DNA of 64,000 nt, from positions 85,821 to 149,820 of the forward strand of contig NZ_AJTS01000039.1 in NCBI RefSeq assembly GCF_000275725.1, in the 5' to 3' direction. Shown here piece after piece: positions 1-8,639 of the stretch; position 1 is the first letter of the stretch; every line of letters starts with the position of its first letter. Source of the stretch: Vreelandella stevensii S18214. GTDB lineage: Bacteria; Pseudomonadota; Gammaproteobacteria; Pseudomonadales; Halomonadaceae. A program made the position numbers and the translations under genes. The notes beneath the pieces are model-generated. The model made no database searches. It saw only the letters and a program-made list of their open reading frames with translations, and was not told where the DNA came from.

Positions 1-312
1 CAATAATTGAACCCGGTTACCCGGGGTACGGAAGACGTATTCGATCTCCAGGCGGGGAAGTGCCAGTTGCTGCTGTAAATGCTCCGCCACCCGCTGACAC
101 AGCTCGATGGAATACCCCACCACGCGGCCCTGATCATCCGCATAGGAAAAAGGGGCCGTATCGCCATAGCCAACTCGCAGCGTGCCGGTTTCCCTGAGGC
201 GTTCCAGGGTATCGATGTTGATCGCGGCCACCGGCTCTATGGCGTTGGCCATGCCCACCGCCAGCAGCCCACTCACTAGAGCGGCACTCCACGCACTTCC
301 GCTAGACACCAT
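1..312 (-). CDS. Periplasmic amino-acid-type solute-binding protein (SBP family 3), N-terminal part; runs off the left edge
   Basis: The minus-strand frame is open from an ATG at 312 to base 1 and gives 104 residues. It starts with a hydrophobic, Ala-rich signal peptide ending in a GMANA-like cleavage region near residue 24. It then shows the family-3 binding-protein opening (TGTLRVGYGDTAPFSYAD, followed by GRVVGYSIELCQRVAEHL). Family members bind amino acids such as glutamate in the periplasm and feed an ABC importer. The start lies 11 bases inside the 3' end of the diguanylate cyclase gene, so the two look translationally coupled. The ligand cannot be told from this fragment. Confidence 0.8.
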   Translation of the reverse strand, partial: MVSSGSAWSAALVSGLLAVGMANAIEPVAAINIDTLERLRETGTLRVGYGDTAPFSYADDQGRVVGYSIELCQRVAEHLQQQLALPRLEIEYVFRTPGNRVQLL

Positions 313-1879
313 GACCTGCTCCCATGGTCATGCCGCTACTGAACACCTGATAACGCCCTCGCCCCATGGCCTTGGCGGCGTAGAGCGCCACGTCGGCACT
401 GCGCAACAGGGTATGGCTGCTTTCGCCATCCCGTGGGGCCAAGGCAATCCCGATGCTGACACCGATCTGGACGCGCTCTCCCTGCAGGTCAAAGGGTTCG
501 CGCAGCGCAGCGACCAGCCGCCCTGCCCGCACACTGGCTTCGTCCAGCGCATGGTGGTGAACAGGCTGGAGAATCGCGAACTCATCGCCCCCCAGGCGCG
601 CCACCAGCTCGCGTTCGGCCAACAGCTGCTGCACCCGTCGACTGGCCTGGACCAGCAGCTCATCCCCGGCGGCATGCCCTAACGTATCGTTGACGGCCTT
701 GAAGCGATCCAGATCAAAAATCATCACATTGAAGCGCTCACCGCTCGGCAGCTGCGCGACGGCATCCCGCAAGGCATCGTTGAACTGAACACGATTAGGC
801 AGCTTGGTCAGCGCATCGTGGTGCGCCAGGTGCTGGAACTTGAGCGCCTCCTCCTTGACCTCCAGCAGCAGCTCACGCTCGACGACTTTTTTGCGTAACG
901 CTTCGATGGCTTGAGCCATACAGCCAATTTCATCCTGGCGCTGCGTGTAGGGCGTTGCCTGCTCGGTTCGGTTATGGGAAATATGCGTCAGCGCCTTGAT
1001 CAGACGCGGTACGGGCTTGAACAGCCGATGCATCAACAGGCTCAACAGCAAGGCCGTGGCCAACAGCACGATGCCCAGCGAGGCGACAACCTTCAGCAAA
1101 AACTCACGATGCCCGTGATACAGCGTCGCCTTCGTGCCAATGGAGGCGACCGACACCCCCCATAGCTCCCCTTGGGAAGACACGATGGGCAGCGCACTGA
1201 TGAAGTGCTCCTCATGGCCAAGCCATGCAAAACCCACGTACGGCTCGTTACCGGACGCGGCCAGCGATAGCTCCGGGACTTGAGGCAGTGTGAGCGAGAC
1301 GTCTTCACCGTGATGGGCATCGGCGACCATGCTGAAGCGGCCATCCGGTAAGCGGGAAAACAGCCAGACGTTGTGGCGCGTTTGCGCACTCGCCAGCGCC
1401 AACACATCCACGGGACTGAAACCGGTACTGAGCACCGAGTCTTCATCCCCAAGGGCCTGTTCCGACACCAGGTGCGTCACTTGACCCGAGGGGTCGGTGC
1501 GTACCGCCACGTTCGTGTAGATGCGCCGAATCGTAGCGCTCACGATTTGGGCATTCACCAGCGCTTCCCGAGCCCACTGTTCGCGTGCACTGCGCTCCAC
1601 AATGGTCAAGCCCAGCAAGGCGCCCATGGAATAGGCAAACACCACGCCCAACACCATGAAGGCCGCCACTTTGCCGACCAGGGTGCGATACCAGGGCAGC
1701 CCAGCGGCTGGCAACGGTGGTTCTTGCGAACTGGATGGTTCCATATTGGCCGACTCCCCCTCAGCCACGTCTTGCCACATCGCCCCATTGCTGATCATCG
1801 ATCCTGTCAATGGCATGTTAGCGCCACGCCATGCAGAGCGTTCGTTACCTTGTTGTGCGCGTGCGCGCTCGTTATTCAT
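302..1879 (-). CDS. Membrane-anchored diguanylate cyclase (HAMP-GGDEF)
   Basis: 525 residues from the ATG at 1879, preferred over an upstream ATG at 1915 because a GAAAAGAAG ribosome site precedes it. Order: cytoplasmic tail, membrane segment about 68-92, a periplasmic sensing region of about 170 residues, a second membrane segment, a HAMP-like linker, a short coiled coil and a C-terminal GGDEF domain. The active-site loop GGDEF is intact at 430-434, so cyclic-di-GMP synthesis from two GTP is expected. No RxxD inhibitory site is visible just upstream of it. No EAL domain follows. The stop overlaps the binding-protein gene, which suggests joint expression. Confidence 0.9.
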   Translation of the reverse strand: MNNERARAQQGNERSAWRGANMPLTGSMISNGAMWQDVAEGESANMEPSSSQEPPLPAAGLPWYRTLVGKVAAFMVLGVVFAYSMGALLGLTIVERSAREQWAREALVNAQIVSATIRRIYTNVAVRTDPSGQVTHLVSEQALGDEDSVLSTGFSPVDVLALASAQTRHNVWLFSRLPDGRFSMVADAHHGEDVSLTLPQVPELSLAASGNEPYVGFAWLGHEEHFISALPIVSSQGELWGVSVASIGTKATLYHGHREFLLKVVASLGIVLLATALLLSLLMHRLFKPVPRLIKALTHISHNRTEQATPYTQRQDEIGCMAQAIEALRKKVVERELLLEVKEEALKFQHLAHHDALTKLPNRVQFNDALRDAVAQLPSGERFNVMIFDLDRFKAVNDTLGHAAGDELLVQASRRVQQLLAERELVARLGGDEFAILQPVHHHALDEASVRAGRLVAALREPFDLQGERVQIGVSIGIALAPRDGESSHTLLRSADVALYAAKAMGRGRYQVFSSGMTMGAGHGV

Positions 1880-2026
1880 GTCTTCTTTTCGCAAACTACC
1901 ATTAAAGACGCGCACGAGTGGCTAAAAATTTAAACGTTTCTTGTTACCTGACCACGCCTGATTGGCATGCGGCTTGCTGCATCTTTCTTGACCATGACAC
2001 GCGACGACGTATCGAAGGGGAAAAAG

Positions 2027-3292
2027 ATGCACCATTCAGACTACCCACTTAGCGAAGTACCCCTCCAGGCTCGGAAAGGGCTACTCTCTACCTCAGCGGT
2101 ACTGCTTGGCTTTACCTTTTTCACCGCCACCATGTGGGCGGGTGGCTCCCTGGGCCAAGCCTTCCCGATTGGCCAGCTACTGTGGATTATCGTGGCAGGC
2201 AACCTGCTACTGGGTATCTACGCAGCAACGCTGGCTTATATCGCCTGCCAGAGCGGCCTGAATGCCGTCCTGATGGGACGGTTCTGCTTCGGCGAAAAAG
2301 GCAGCAAACTCTCTGACATTATCCTCGGCTTCACCCAGATTGGCTGGTACGCTTGGGGAACCGCCACGATAGCTCTGGTGCTGGTACGCACCACGGGGAT
2401 GCCTGAATGGCTGGAAATCCCCTTGATGGTGCTGTTTGGCTTTGGATTCTGCGTGACCGCCATGATCGGCTATCGAGGCATGGACTGGCTGTCGCGCTTC
2501 GCCGTACCCGCCATGATGCTCTTCATCCTGGTCAGCCTGTTCACCGGGCTGGTCGATGTGCGCGGCTTTGCAGGATTAAGTCAGCAAACGCCAACGGAAA
2601 GTATGAGTGTCGCAGCAGCGATCACCGTGATTATCGGTACCTTCATCAGCGGTGGCACCCAGGCGACCAACTGGAGTCGCTTTGCCAGGACGCCGAAAGT
2701 TGCGGTGATCGCAACGCTGGCCGCTTTTTTCATTGGCAATGGATTGATGGTGCTGACCGGTGCCTTGGGCACGATGATTTACCAGCAGGCAGATATCGTC
2801 GATGTTCTCATTGCCCAAGGTTTTCTCTCCCTCGCGGTATTGATGCTGTTCCTGAACATATGGACGACCCAGGACAACACGATTTACAACTTCGCCGTGG
2901 CGGGATGCAACTTGCTGCGCACCGAAAAGCGCCGCTTGGTCACCGTCAGCGGCGCCGCCATTGGTACCGTGCTGGCGGTAGGTGGCATGTACAACCTGCT
3001 CATTCCATTTCTGGTGCTGCTCGGCACGTTTATCCCTCCCATGGGCGGGGTGATCATGGCTGATTTTTGGCTCAGGCACCGAGGCCGCTACCCTGCTTTG
3101 GCCTCTGCGCAGCTACCCGATTTCAATCGGCGCGGCCTCGCCGCCTATGCCATTGGTGCCGGGGCTGCCTATTTTTCTCCGTTACTACCGCCGCTGGTGG
3201 GTGTCGCAGTCGCGGCAGGCAGCTACGCCGTGCTGCTACGTCTGAAGCACGCTACGCTGGGTGATAGCTTCCCATCGACGGCCAAACAATAA
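2027..3292 (+). CDS. codB: Cytosine permease
   Basis: 421 residues, close to E. coli CodB (419). It has about twelve hydrophobic segments of the nucleobase:cation symporter-1 family and the CodB-like opening LSEVPLQARKGLL followed by FTFFTATMWAGGSLG. The start is the ATG at 2027, with an AAGGGGA ribosome site; an upstream in-frame start at 1967 has none. codA follows 14 bases after the stop, so the pair should be one operon importing cytosine with protons or sodium and deaminating it. A single TTGACCA, resembling one half of a RutR operator, lies at about 1988; its partner half is not obvious. Confidence 0.93.
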   Translation: MHHSDYPLSEVPLQARKGLLSTSAVLLGFTFFTATMWAGGSLGQAFPIGQLLWIIVAGNLLLGIYAATLAYIACQSGLNAVLMGRFCFGEKGSKLSDIILGFTQIGWYAWGTATIALVLVRTTGMPEWLEIPLMVLFGFGFCVTAMIGYRGMDWLSRFAVPAMMLFILVSLFTGLVDVRGFAGLSQQTPTESMSVAAAITVIIGTFISGGTQATNWSRFARTPKVAVIATLAAFFIGNGLMVLTGALGTMIYQQADIVDVLIAQGFLSLAVLMLFLNIWTTQDNTIYNFAVAGCNLLRTEKRRLVTVSGAAIGTVLAVGGMYNLLIPFLVLLGTFIPPMGGVIMADFWLRHRGRYPALASAQLPDFNRRGLAAYAIGAGAAYFSPLLPPLVGVAVAAGSYAVLLRLKHATLGDSFPSTAKQ

Positions 3293-3306
3293 GTGAGCAC
3301 CTGTTT

Positions 3307-4560
3307 ATGAACATGCAGATCATCAATGCCCGCCTTCGCCAGCGCCCTGGGCTTTATCGGCTGGATATCGAGAACGGTGTCTTCACCGCAATCACCGCTC
3401 AGGATGCGCCGCAAACGGCAGGCGAAGGCCAGAGGGATGCGGGCGGCAAACTGCTGTGTGCGCCGTTTATCGAGCCGCACATCCACCTGGATGCGGCCCT
3501 GACCGCTGGCGAGCCTCACTGGAACCAGAGCGGCACGCTGTTCGAAGGCATCGAACGCTGGGGAGAGCGTAAGCCGTTGCTTGACGAGGCGGACATTCGG
3601 GAGCGCGTACTGAAGACCCTCAACCTGTTGATCGGCAACGGCGTGCAGTTCGTGCGCACCCATGCCGACACCAGCGACCCCAGCCTGGTAGGCCTGAAAA
3701 CCCTTTGCACACTGCGAGACGAGCTGAAGGACAAAATCGACATTCAGGTGGTGGCATTTCCACAGGATGGCCTGCTTTCATACCCCGGCGGCGACAAGCT
3801 CATGGAAGAGGCGCTGGAGTTCGGCGCCGATGTGGTAGGCGGCATTCCTCACTTCGAGTACACGCGAGAGTTGGGCGTGGCATCCATGAAGCGCGTCATC
3901 GAACTGGCCATCAAGTACGACCGCCTGGTGGATGTACACTGTGACGAAATCGACGACCCCAACTCGCGGTTTCTCGAAGTGCTCGCCTGTGAGGCACTGT
4001 TTCATGAGCTGGGCAGCCGCGTGACCGCCAGCCACACCACGGCGATGCACTCCTACGACAACGCCTACTGCTCGAAGCTGTTTCTGCTGCTCAAGCGCTC
4101 GGGCATCAACTTCATTTCCTGCCCCACCGAGAGCATCCACCTGCAAGGGCGCTTCGACACCTACCCCAAACGGCGCGGCGTAACACGCGTCAAGGAACTC
4201 AACGAAGCCGGTATCAACGTCTGTTTTGCCGAAGACTCCATCTTCGACCCCTGGTACTCGCTGGGCAACGGCAAACTGCTGCGAACGCTGGATTTTGGCC
4301 TGCATATCTGCCAGATGATGGGCTATCAGGACTTCAGCCAGGCGCTGTCGCTGATCACCGACAACAGCGCCCGCACGCTCAACATCGAGGCACGTTACGG
4401 TATCGAGGTGGGCAAACCCGCCAGCTTCAACCTGCTGGATGGAGAAGACGACTACAGCGTGCTACGCAACCAGGGTGACGTACTGCTCTCCGTCCGCCAC
4501 GGTGACATCATCATGCAGCGGGAGCCCGCACGCATCGTGACGCCACCGTGGCTTGGTTAG
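3307..4560 (+). CDS. codA: Cytosine deaminase
   Basis: 417 residues of the amidohydrolase superfamily; converts cytosine to uracil and ammonia in the cytoplasm. Metal and catalytic residues of the family are present: HIHLD at 58-62, HCDE at 211-214 (His ligand plus catalytic Glu), His243 in TASHTTAMH, and Asp310 in AEDSIFDPW. E. coli CodA has HDD where this protein has AED, so the residue before the metal Asp differs. Translated with codB. The product uracil could feed the reductive pyrimidine genes at 7908-13027. Confidence 0.93.
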   Translation: MNMQIINARLRQRPGLYRLDIENGVFTAITAQDAPQTAGEGQRDAGGKLLCAPFIEPHIHLDAALTAGEPHWNQSGTLFEGIERWGERKPLLDEADIRERVLKTLNLLIGNGVQFVRTHADTSDPSLVGLKTLCTLRDELKDKIDIQVVAFPQDGLLSYPGGDKLMEEALEFGADVVGGIPHFEYTRELGVASMKRVIELAIKYDRLVDVHCDEIDDPNSRFLEVLACEALFHELGSRVTASHTTAMHSYDNAYCSKLFLLLKRSGINFISCPTESIHLQGRFDTYPKRRGVTRVKELNEAGINVCFAEDSIFDPWYSLGNGKLLRTLDFGLHICQMMGYQDFSQALSLITDNSARTLNIEARYGIEVGKPASFNLLDGEDDYSVLRNQGDVLLSVRHGDIIMQREPARIVTPPWLG

Positions 4561-4604
4561 GGCTTGCGGCAAAAACCATCCACTAAATGGCCGTGTAAAA
4601 ACGT

Positions 4605-5054
4605 TTATTTTATGTCGAGCAAATAGCCATAAAACGCCGTATTGCGCTGCCAGCCCAGTGATTCATATAAACGCTGGGCCCGCTCATTCTCTACCTGCGT
4701 CATTAGTATCAAACGCGCGACACCATGCTCACGGGCAAGTTGAGTAGCGGCTTCCATCAGCGTACGCCCGGTCCCTTTCTCACGGCACTGCGGCAGCACG
4801 AAGAGGTCGTTCAACGTCCAGCGAGCATTTAAACCTACTGTGGAAACCCCCGGGTAGAGCTGCACGAAGCCAGTCAAGGAGCCCTCCTGCCCCTCGCTCA
4901 CCAAAATACGAGAGTCTGCCTGCCCAAAGCGCTGACGCAGAAAATCAAGCGCTGCTTGAATATCACTTGGCTGTTGATAAAACTGCCGATATTCGTCTAA
5001 TAAAAGGGAAAGCGCTTCCAAGTCCTGGATGGTCGCTAGGCGAACAGTGGTCAT
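4605..5054 (-). CDS. GNAT-family N-acetyltransferase
   Basis: 149 residues covering one GNAT fold. The beta4/loop region LNDLFVLPQCREKGTGRTLM carries a slightly altered acetyl-CoA-binding (Q/R)xxGxG/A signature. The C-terminal NERAQRLYESLGW block is typical. The substrate cannot be inferred. It converges on codA with a 44-base gap and diverges from the phosphatidylcholine synthase gene. Confidence 0.85.
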   Translation of the reverse strand: MTTVRLATIQDLEALSLLLDEYRQFYQQPSDIQAALDFLRQRFGQADSRILVSEGQEGSLTGFVQLYPGVSTVGLNARWTLNDLFVLPQCREKGTGRTLMEAATQLAREHGVARLILMTQVENERAQRLYESLGWQRNTAFYGYLLDIK

Positions 5055-5190
5055 ATCGATTACCTCAACGCGTGGTTATAAAGGGAGCGGGGCATATTCT
5101 CTGGGGGCAATCTTGTAGTAGTGTAGCGTTCTTTATACGCTCATTTATAAACCTGATAGAAAGGGAACGGCCGTTCCCCATGGGGTCAAG

Positions 5191-5916
5191 GTGGCTCAAT
5201 TGCTCTCTTCACACACAGAATCGCGCGCCTCGGTCTACAAGGCCTGGAGCGTGCATGTCTTCACTGCCAGCGGTGTCTTGCTGGGCACCATGGCGCTGTT
5301 GGCGCTGATCGATAACAACCCCGTGGCCTGCCTGCTGTGGCTAGGCGCCGCCATGATGGTAGACGGCCTGGACGGCACCCTGGCGCGCAAGTATGAAGTG
5401 AAGACCATTCTGCCCCACTTCGATGGCTCCACGCTGGATATGGTGATCGACTATCTCACTTGGGCATTCATCCCGGCGCTGTTCATCTACTTTTTCGTCG
5501 AGCTGCCCACCCACTTCGAACTGCTCTCGGTCTTCATCATCCTGCTCTCCTCCATGTTCTGCTTTTGCAACGTGAACATGAAAAGCCAGGACAACTACTT
5601 TGTCGGTTTTCCTGCTGCCTGGAACATCATCGCCGCCTACTTCTATATTCTTGATTTTCCGCCGTTTGTCACCTTCGCGATCATTCTGCTCATGGCAGCC
5701 CTCACCGTCACCCGCATGAAGTTTCTGCACCCTTTCCGGGTACGGCAATTCATGCCGCTGAACATCACGGTCACGCTGGTGTGGTGTGTCTGCACGACTT
5801 CGCTGATTCTCTCGAACCCCACCCATGCCGCTTGGGCCTTATGGGGTTGGGTGCTGACATCGGTCTACTTCACCGGCATGTGCCTGTGGCGCACCGCTCG
5901 GGAATGGTTTGCCTGA
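5191..5916 (+). CDS. pcs: Phosphatidylcholine synthase
   Basis: 241 residues, an integral membrane CDP-alcohol phosphatidyltransferase. The metal-binding signature DG..DG...AR begins at residue 58 (DGLDGTLARK) and the two later Asp follow in FDGSTLDMVID. The opening (SVHVFTASGV) and VDYLTWAFIPALF-like region match bacterial Pcs, which condenses choline with CDP-diacylglycerol to make phosphatidylcholine in one step. The start appears to be GTG at 5191, with GGGGTCAAG just upstream. The tag gene begins 27 bases after the stop. Confidence 0.88.
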   Translation: MAQLLSSHTESRASVYKAWSVHVFTASGVLLGTMALLALIDNNPVACLLWLGAAMMVDGLDGTLARKYEVKTILPHFDGSTLDMVIDYLTWAFIPALFIYFFVELPTHFELLSVFIILLSSMFCFCNVNMKSQDNYFVGFPAAWNIIAAYFYILDFPPFVTFAIILLMAALTVTRMKFLHPFRVRQFMPLNITVTLVWCVCTTSLILSNPTHAAWALWGWVLTSVYFTGMCLWRTAREWFA

Positions 5917-5943
5917 TCCTCTAACCACCACGGTACACGACGG

Positions 5944-6546
5944 ATGACGAACGGCTTTATCGCCCCGGATGGGCAACCCCGCTGCCAGTGGTGCGCAGGA
6001 GCGCCGGAATTCCTGCCGTACCACGACCAGGAGTGGGGGTTTCCGGTCGATAACGACCAGCGCCTGTTCGAAAAACTGTGCCTGGAAAGCTTTCAGTCGG
6101 GGCTCAGCTGGCGCACGATCCTCAATAAGCGCGACAACTTTCGCGCCGCTTTTCACCACTTCGATTTTCATCAGGTAGCTCACTTTGGCGAACAGGACGT
6201 GGAGCGCTTACTGCAAGACGCGGGCATCATTCGTCATCGTGGAAAAATCGAAGCCACCATCAATAACGCCCAGCGCGCCCAGGAGATGGTCGAGCAGGAA
6301 GGGTCGCTGGCGGCGTTCTTCTGGCGCTATGAGCCCAGCGACACCGTGGCCCCCCAATCGCAGACCACCTCGCCAGAATCCATCGCCATGGCGAAGGAGC
6401 TGAAAAAACGCGGCTGGAAATTCTTCGGCCCCACCACGGCGTTCGCCTTTATGCAGGCCATGGGGCTGCTCAACGACCACTCGCTCCACTGCATCACACG
6501 CGAACAGGTGGAGCAGGCGCGCAAGCAGTTTCAGCGCCCGGGCTGA
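5944..6546 (+). CDS. tag: DNA-3-methyladenine glycosylase I
   Basis: 200 residues. It excises 3-methyladenine from alkylated DNA. The family zinc snap is seen as an N-terminal Cys in CQWC with His in YHDQEWG, and a C-terminal His and Cys in LNDHSLHCITREQV. The core ESFQSGLSWRTILNKRDNFR is nearly invariant in Tag proteins. It lies 27 bases downstream of pcs on the same strand and may be cotranscribed. Confidence 0.95.
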   Translation: MTNGFIAPDGQPRCQWCAGAPEFLPYHDQEWGFPVDNDQRLFEKLCLESFQSGLSWRTILNKRDNFRAAFHHFDFHQVAHFGEQDVERLLQDAGIIRHRGKIEATINNAQRAQEMVEQEGSLAAFFWRYEPSDTVAPQSQTTSPESIAMAKELKKRGWKFFGPTTAFAFMQAMGLLNDHSLHCITREQVEQARKQFQRPG

Positions 6547-6555
6547 TCGATTGAT

Positions 6556-6786
6556 TTAGATAGACGACGCCGTGGCATGGTGGCGCGCCTCTTCCACCAT
6601 CTCTGTCGCTATATTCCCGACGGTGCGCACCGCTTCTTCGATGGCGGGGGTGAGCGTAAACGCATAGTTCAGCCGCAGGCACTGGCGAAACTTGCCGGAG
6701 GCGGAGAACAGCGAGCCCGGCGCCACGTGGATGGCATGCTGCGCCAGACGCTGATTGAGCTTCACGCAATCCACCACGGCGGGTAA
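6556..6786 (-). pseudogene. 3' remnant of a MocR-type (GntR-aminotransferase) regulator
   Basis: The minus-strand frame encodes only the last 75 or so residues of an aminotransferase-like domain, with the MocR C-terminal block HVAPGSLFSASGKFRQCLRL. The HTH domain and most of the PLP fold are absent. Upstream in the frame the similarity stops at about 6786 and a stop codon soon appears. The breakpoint abuts the 3' stub of a DUF1127 gene on the other strand, so a deletion probably joined the ends of two divergent genes. Not expected to be functional. Confidence 0.75.
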
Positions 6787-6893
6787 CGCTACTCGAGGAT
6801 ATTGGTATCACCCGCGCCCAGGCAGCCCAAGAAGGCCATAAAGCGTTCTGGAAACATACGTCCCTTGAGGAGACTCCCCATGAAAAGCGCTGA
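6787..6893 (+). pseudogene. 3' remnant of a DUF1127 small protein gene
   Basis: The plus-strand frame reads LLEDIGITRAQAAQEGHKAF then W, the conserved C-terminal helix of DUF1127 (YjiS-like) proteins, and stops at 6893, overlapping the PhzF start by 14 bases. There is no start codon or N-terminal half. It directly touches the MocR remnant on the opposite strand. DUF1127 genes often sit divergently beside MocR regulators, which fits the deletion model. Confidence 0.6.
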
Positions 6894-7755
6894 CTACTAC
6901 CTGCTGGACGTCTTTACCGAGCAGCCATTTACCGGCAACCCGCTCGCGGTTTTTCTGGCGTCCGATGAACTGGACACCTCCACCATGCAGGCCTTGGCCA
7001 ATGAATTGAATCTGGCAGAAACGGTTTTTTTGAGCGCCGCCACACAACCGAACCACTATCCAATGCGGATTTTCACGCCGACGAGAGAACTCCCGTTTGC
7101 AGGCCACCCGACGGTAGGTACCGCACACTTGCTGGCAGCATTGGAACTCGCCAACCCCGCGCACCCCCTGGTGCTTCACCCGCCCATTGGTGCGCTGACG
7201 GTTCGCTACGAAAACGGCCAGGCCATGTTCACGACGTCGCAACCAGCCCTACTGGCCGCCAGTACGATCGACCGGCTGACGGCCGTTGAGCTGCTGGGGC
7301 TCGATATCCATCAGGTAATAGGCGACCCCGTCATGGCCTCCCTGGGGCTGCCCTTTCATTTGATCGAGCTGGCCGATGTGAAGGCGCTGGAGAGCGTCCA
7401 CATTTCATCGGCGCTTTGGGCCAGTGCGGTGATGACCAGTGAGGCCCCCCAAGTTTATCTTTACGTCATCGAACAACACGAGGCCACCCGCACGGTGGTT
7501 CGTAGCCGCATGTTCTGCATGCATGCCAGCCTTTGCGAAGACCCCGCAACCGGCAGTGCCGCCGCCGCCCTGACCCACTATCTGGCATCGCTCACCAGCG
7601 ACGCACTGCATTGCACGATTCATCAGGGCATTGAAATGGGTCGTCCCAGCGTCATCGAAACGGCTGCTAATGGCCATCTCGAAGCTGGGCATGTGCAAGT
7701 GGGAGGGCACGCCGTTCTGGTGGGCAAGGGAACCATGACGCTCAATGCCCATTAG
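6880..7755 (+). CDS. PhzF-family isomerase/epimerase-like protein
   Basis: 291 residues from the ATG at 6880, which has a GAGGAG ribosome site; the frame is open further upstream but without a site. PhzF-fold landmarks are present: LDVFTEQPFTGNPLAVF at the start, the catalytic-Glu region LNLAETVFL, RIFTPTRELPFAGHPTVGTA, and CEDPATGSAAAALTHYL near the C-terminus. Family members isomerise or epimerise small carboxylated substrates; the substrate here is unknown. No phenazine genes are nearby. Confidence 0.88.
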   Translation: MKSADYYLLDVFTEQPFTGNPLAVFLASDELDTSTMQALANELNLAETVFLSAATQPNHYPMRIFTPTRELPFAGHPTVGTAHLLAALELANPAHPLVLHPPIGALTVRYENGQAMFTTSQPALLAASTIDRLTAVELLGLDIHQVIGDPVMASLGLPFHLIELADVKALESVHISSALWASAVMTSEAPQVYLYVIEQHEATRTVVRSRMFCMHASLCEDPATGSAAAALTHYLASLTSDALHCTIHQGIEMGRPSVIETAANGHLEAGHVQVGGHAVLVGKGTMTLNAH

Positions 7756-7907
7756 GGGGAGGTTTGTCGGCAGGTTGAGCCAGCAGCTCATTGCCCTATA
7801 CGCTTCAACGACGCTGTCGCAGGCAACCGAGCAAACCATCACTGCGTGAGCACTACAAACAATGTTGGGATCACGAAACATCACACCCGAACATCGTGAC
7901 GCACTCC

Positions 7908-8528
7908 TCAAGCCGTCAACCCAATCCCTCTCAAAATCACCGAGGTCACCGACTGCACGGCTTTTTCGAACTGCAGGTCGTCCAGCGGTTTGTCGTCATT
8001 GAGCAGGTAAATCTGGTAATCGAAGTCGGCGTAGTGCTGGGTGGAGGCCCAGATCATGTAGAGCAGGTACGAAGGCTCGACAGGGTTGATTTGGCCGGAG
8101 TCGATCCACTCGCGAATTTTCGACTCTTTCAACTTGGCCCATTCATAGAGGTTGTCGCGCAGCCGCTCCTTGAGAATCGGGGCGCCCTGCATCACTTCGG
8201 CCGCCCATATCTTGGAACCGTGGGCGCGGTAGCGAGAATGATTCATTTTGGCGCGAATGTAGGTGGAGAGAACCACCCGTGGGTCGTCGTACAGCTCGAA
8301 GCAGAGCGCGTCCTGCTTCCACACCTCCAGCAGCGCCAGCAGCACCTCCTGGTAGAGCGCCTTCTTGGTCGAGAAATAGTAGTGCACGTTGGACTTTGGC
8401 AGGTCGGCCAACTGGGCAATGTCGCCCATGGAGGCACCGGCGTAGCCTTTTTCGGCAAACAGCTGCTCCGCCGCTTGAAGGATTTTCTTGACGTTGGTTT
8501 GCCGTATTTCGTCCTGTGTTCTTGCCAC
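7908..8528 (-). CDS. TetR-family regulator, RutR-like
   Basis: 206 residues if translation begins at the GTG at 8528 (AAGGGA upstream, then VARTQDEIRQTNVKKIL); an in-frame start at 8582 would add 18 residues and cut into the preceding terminator hairpin. The N-terminal HTH (ASMGDIAQLADLPKSNVHYY) and the YcdC/RutR-type C-terminal domain (YDDPRVVLSTYIRAKMNHSR) are clear. RutR-type proteins sense uracil or thymine and control pyrimidine use. Its place behind the beta-amino-acid genes supports a pathway-specific role. Confidence 0.82.
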   Translation of the reverse strand: MARTQDEIRQTNVKKILQAAEQLFAEKGYAGASMGDIAQLADLPKSNVHYYFSTKKALYQEVLLALLEVWKQDALCFELYDDPRVVLSTYIRAKMNHSRYRAHGSKIWAAEVMQGAPILKERLRDNLYEWAKLKESKIREWIDSGQINPVEPSYLLYMIWASTQHYADFDYQIYLLNDDKPLDDLQFEKAVQSVTSVILRGIGLTA

Positions 8529-8574
8529 GCTGATGTCCCTTTGCAACCGTCCGCTCACAATACGCACCAAAAAC

Positions 8575-8611
8575 TGCACCACCGCCCCACGAGGAGGCAG
8601 GCGGTGGTGCA
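8575..8611 (-). terminator. Intrinsic terminator after mmsA
   Basis: Perfect 12-bp inverted repeat TGCACCACCGCC/GGCGGTGGTGCA around a 13-base loop. On the minus strand it is followed by GTTTTTGG. It sits 29 bases downstream of the mmsA stop and upstream of the TetR start, so it should separate or attenuate transcription between them. Confidence 0.7.
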
Positions 8612-8639
8612 GAGAAGATGGCGTAGTTAGCGCATCGCG

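Noticed and set aside
1988-1996. RutR operator upstream of codB
   Set aside because: Only the TTGACCA half is present; the second half does not match, so no operator is claimed.
6802-6879. 26-codon upstream extension of the PhzF gene
   Set aside because: The strong GAGGAG site and family alignment place the start at 6880; the extension overlaps the DUF1127 remnant.
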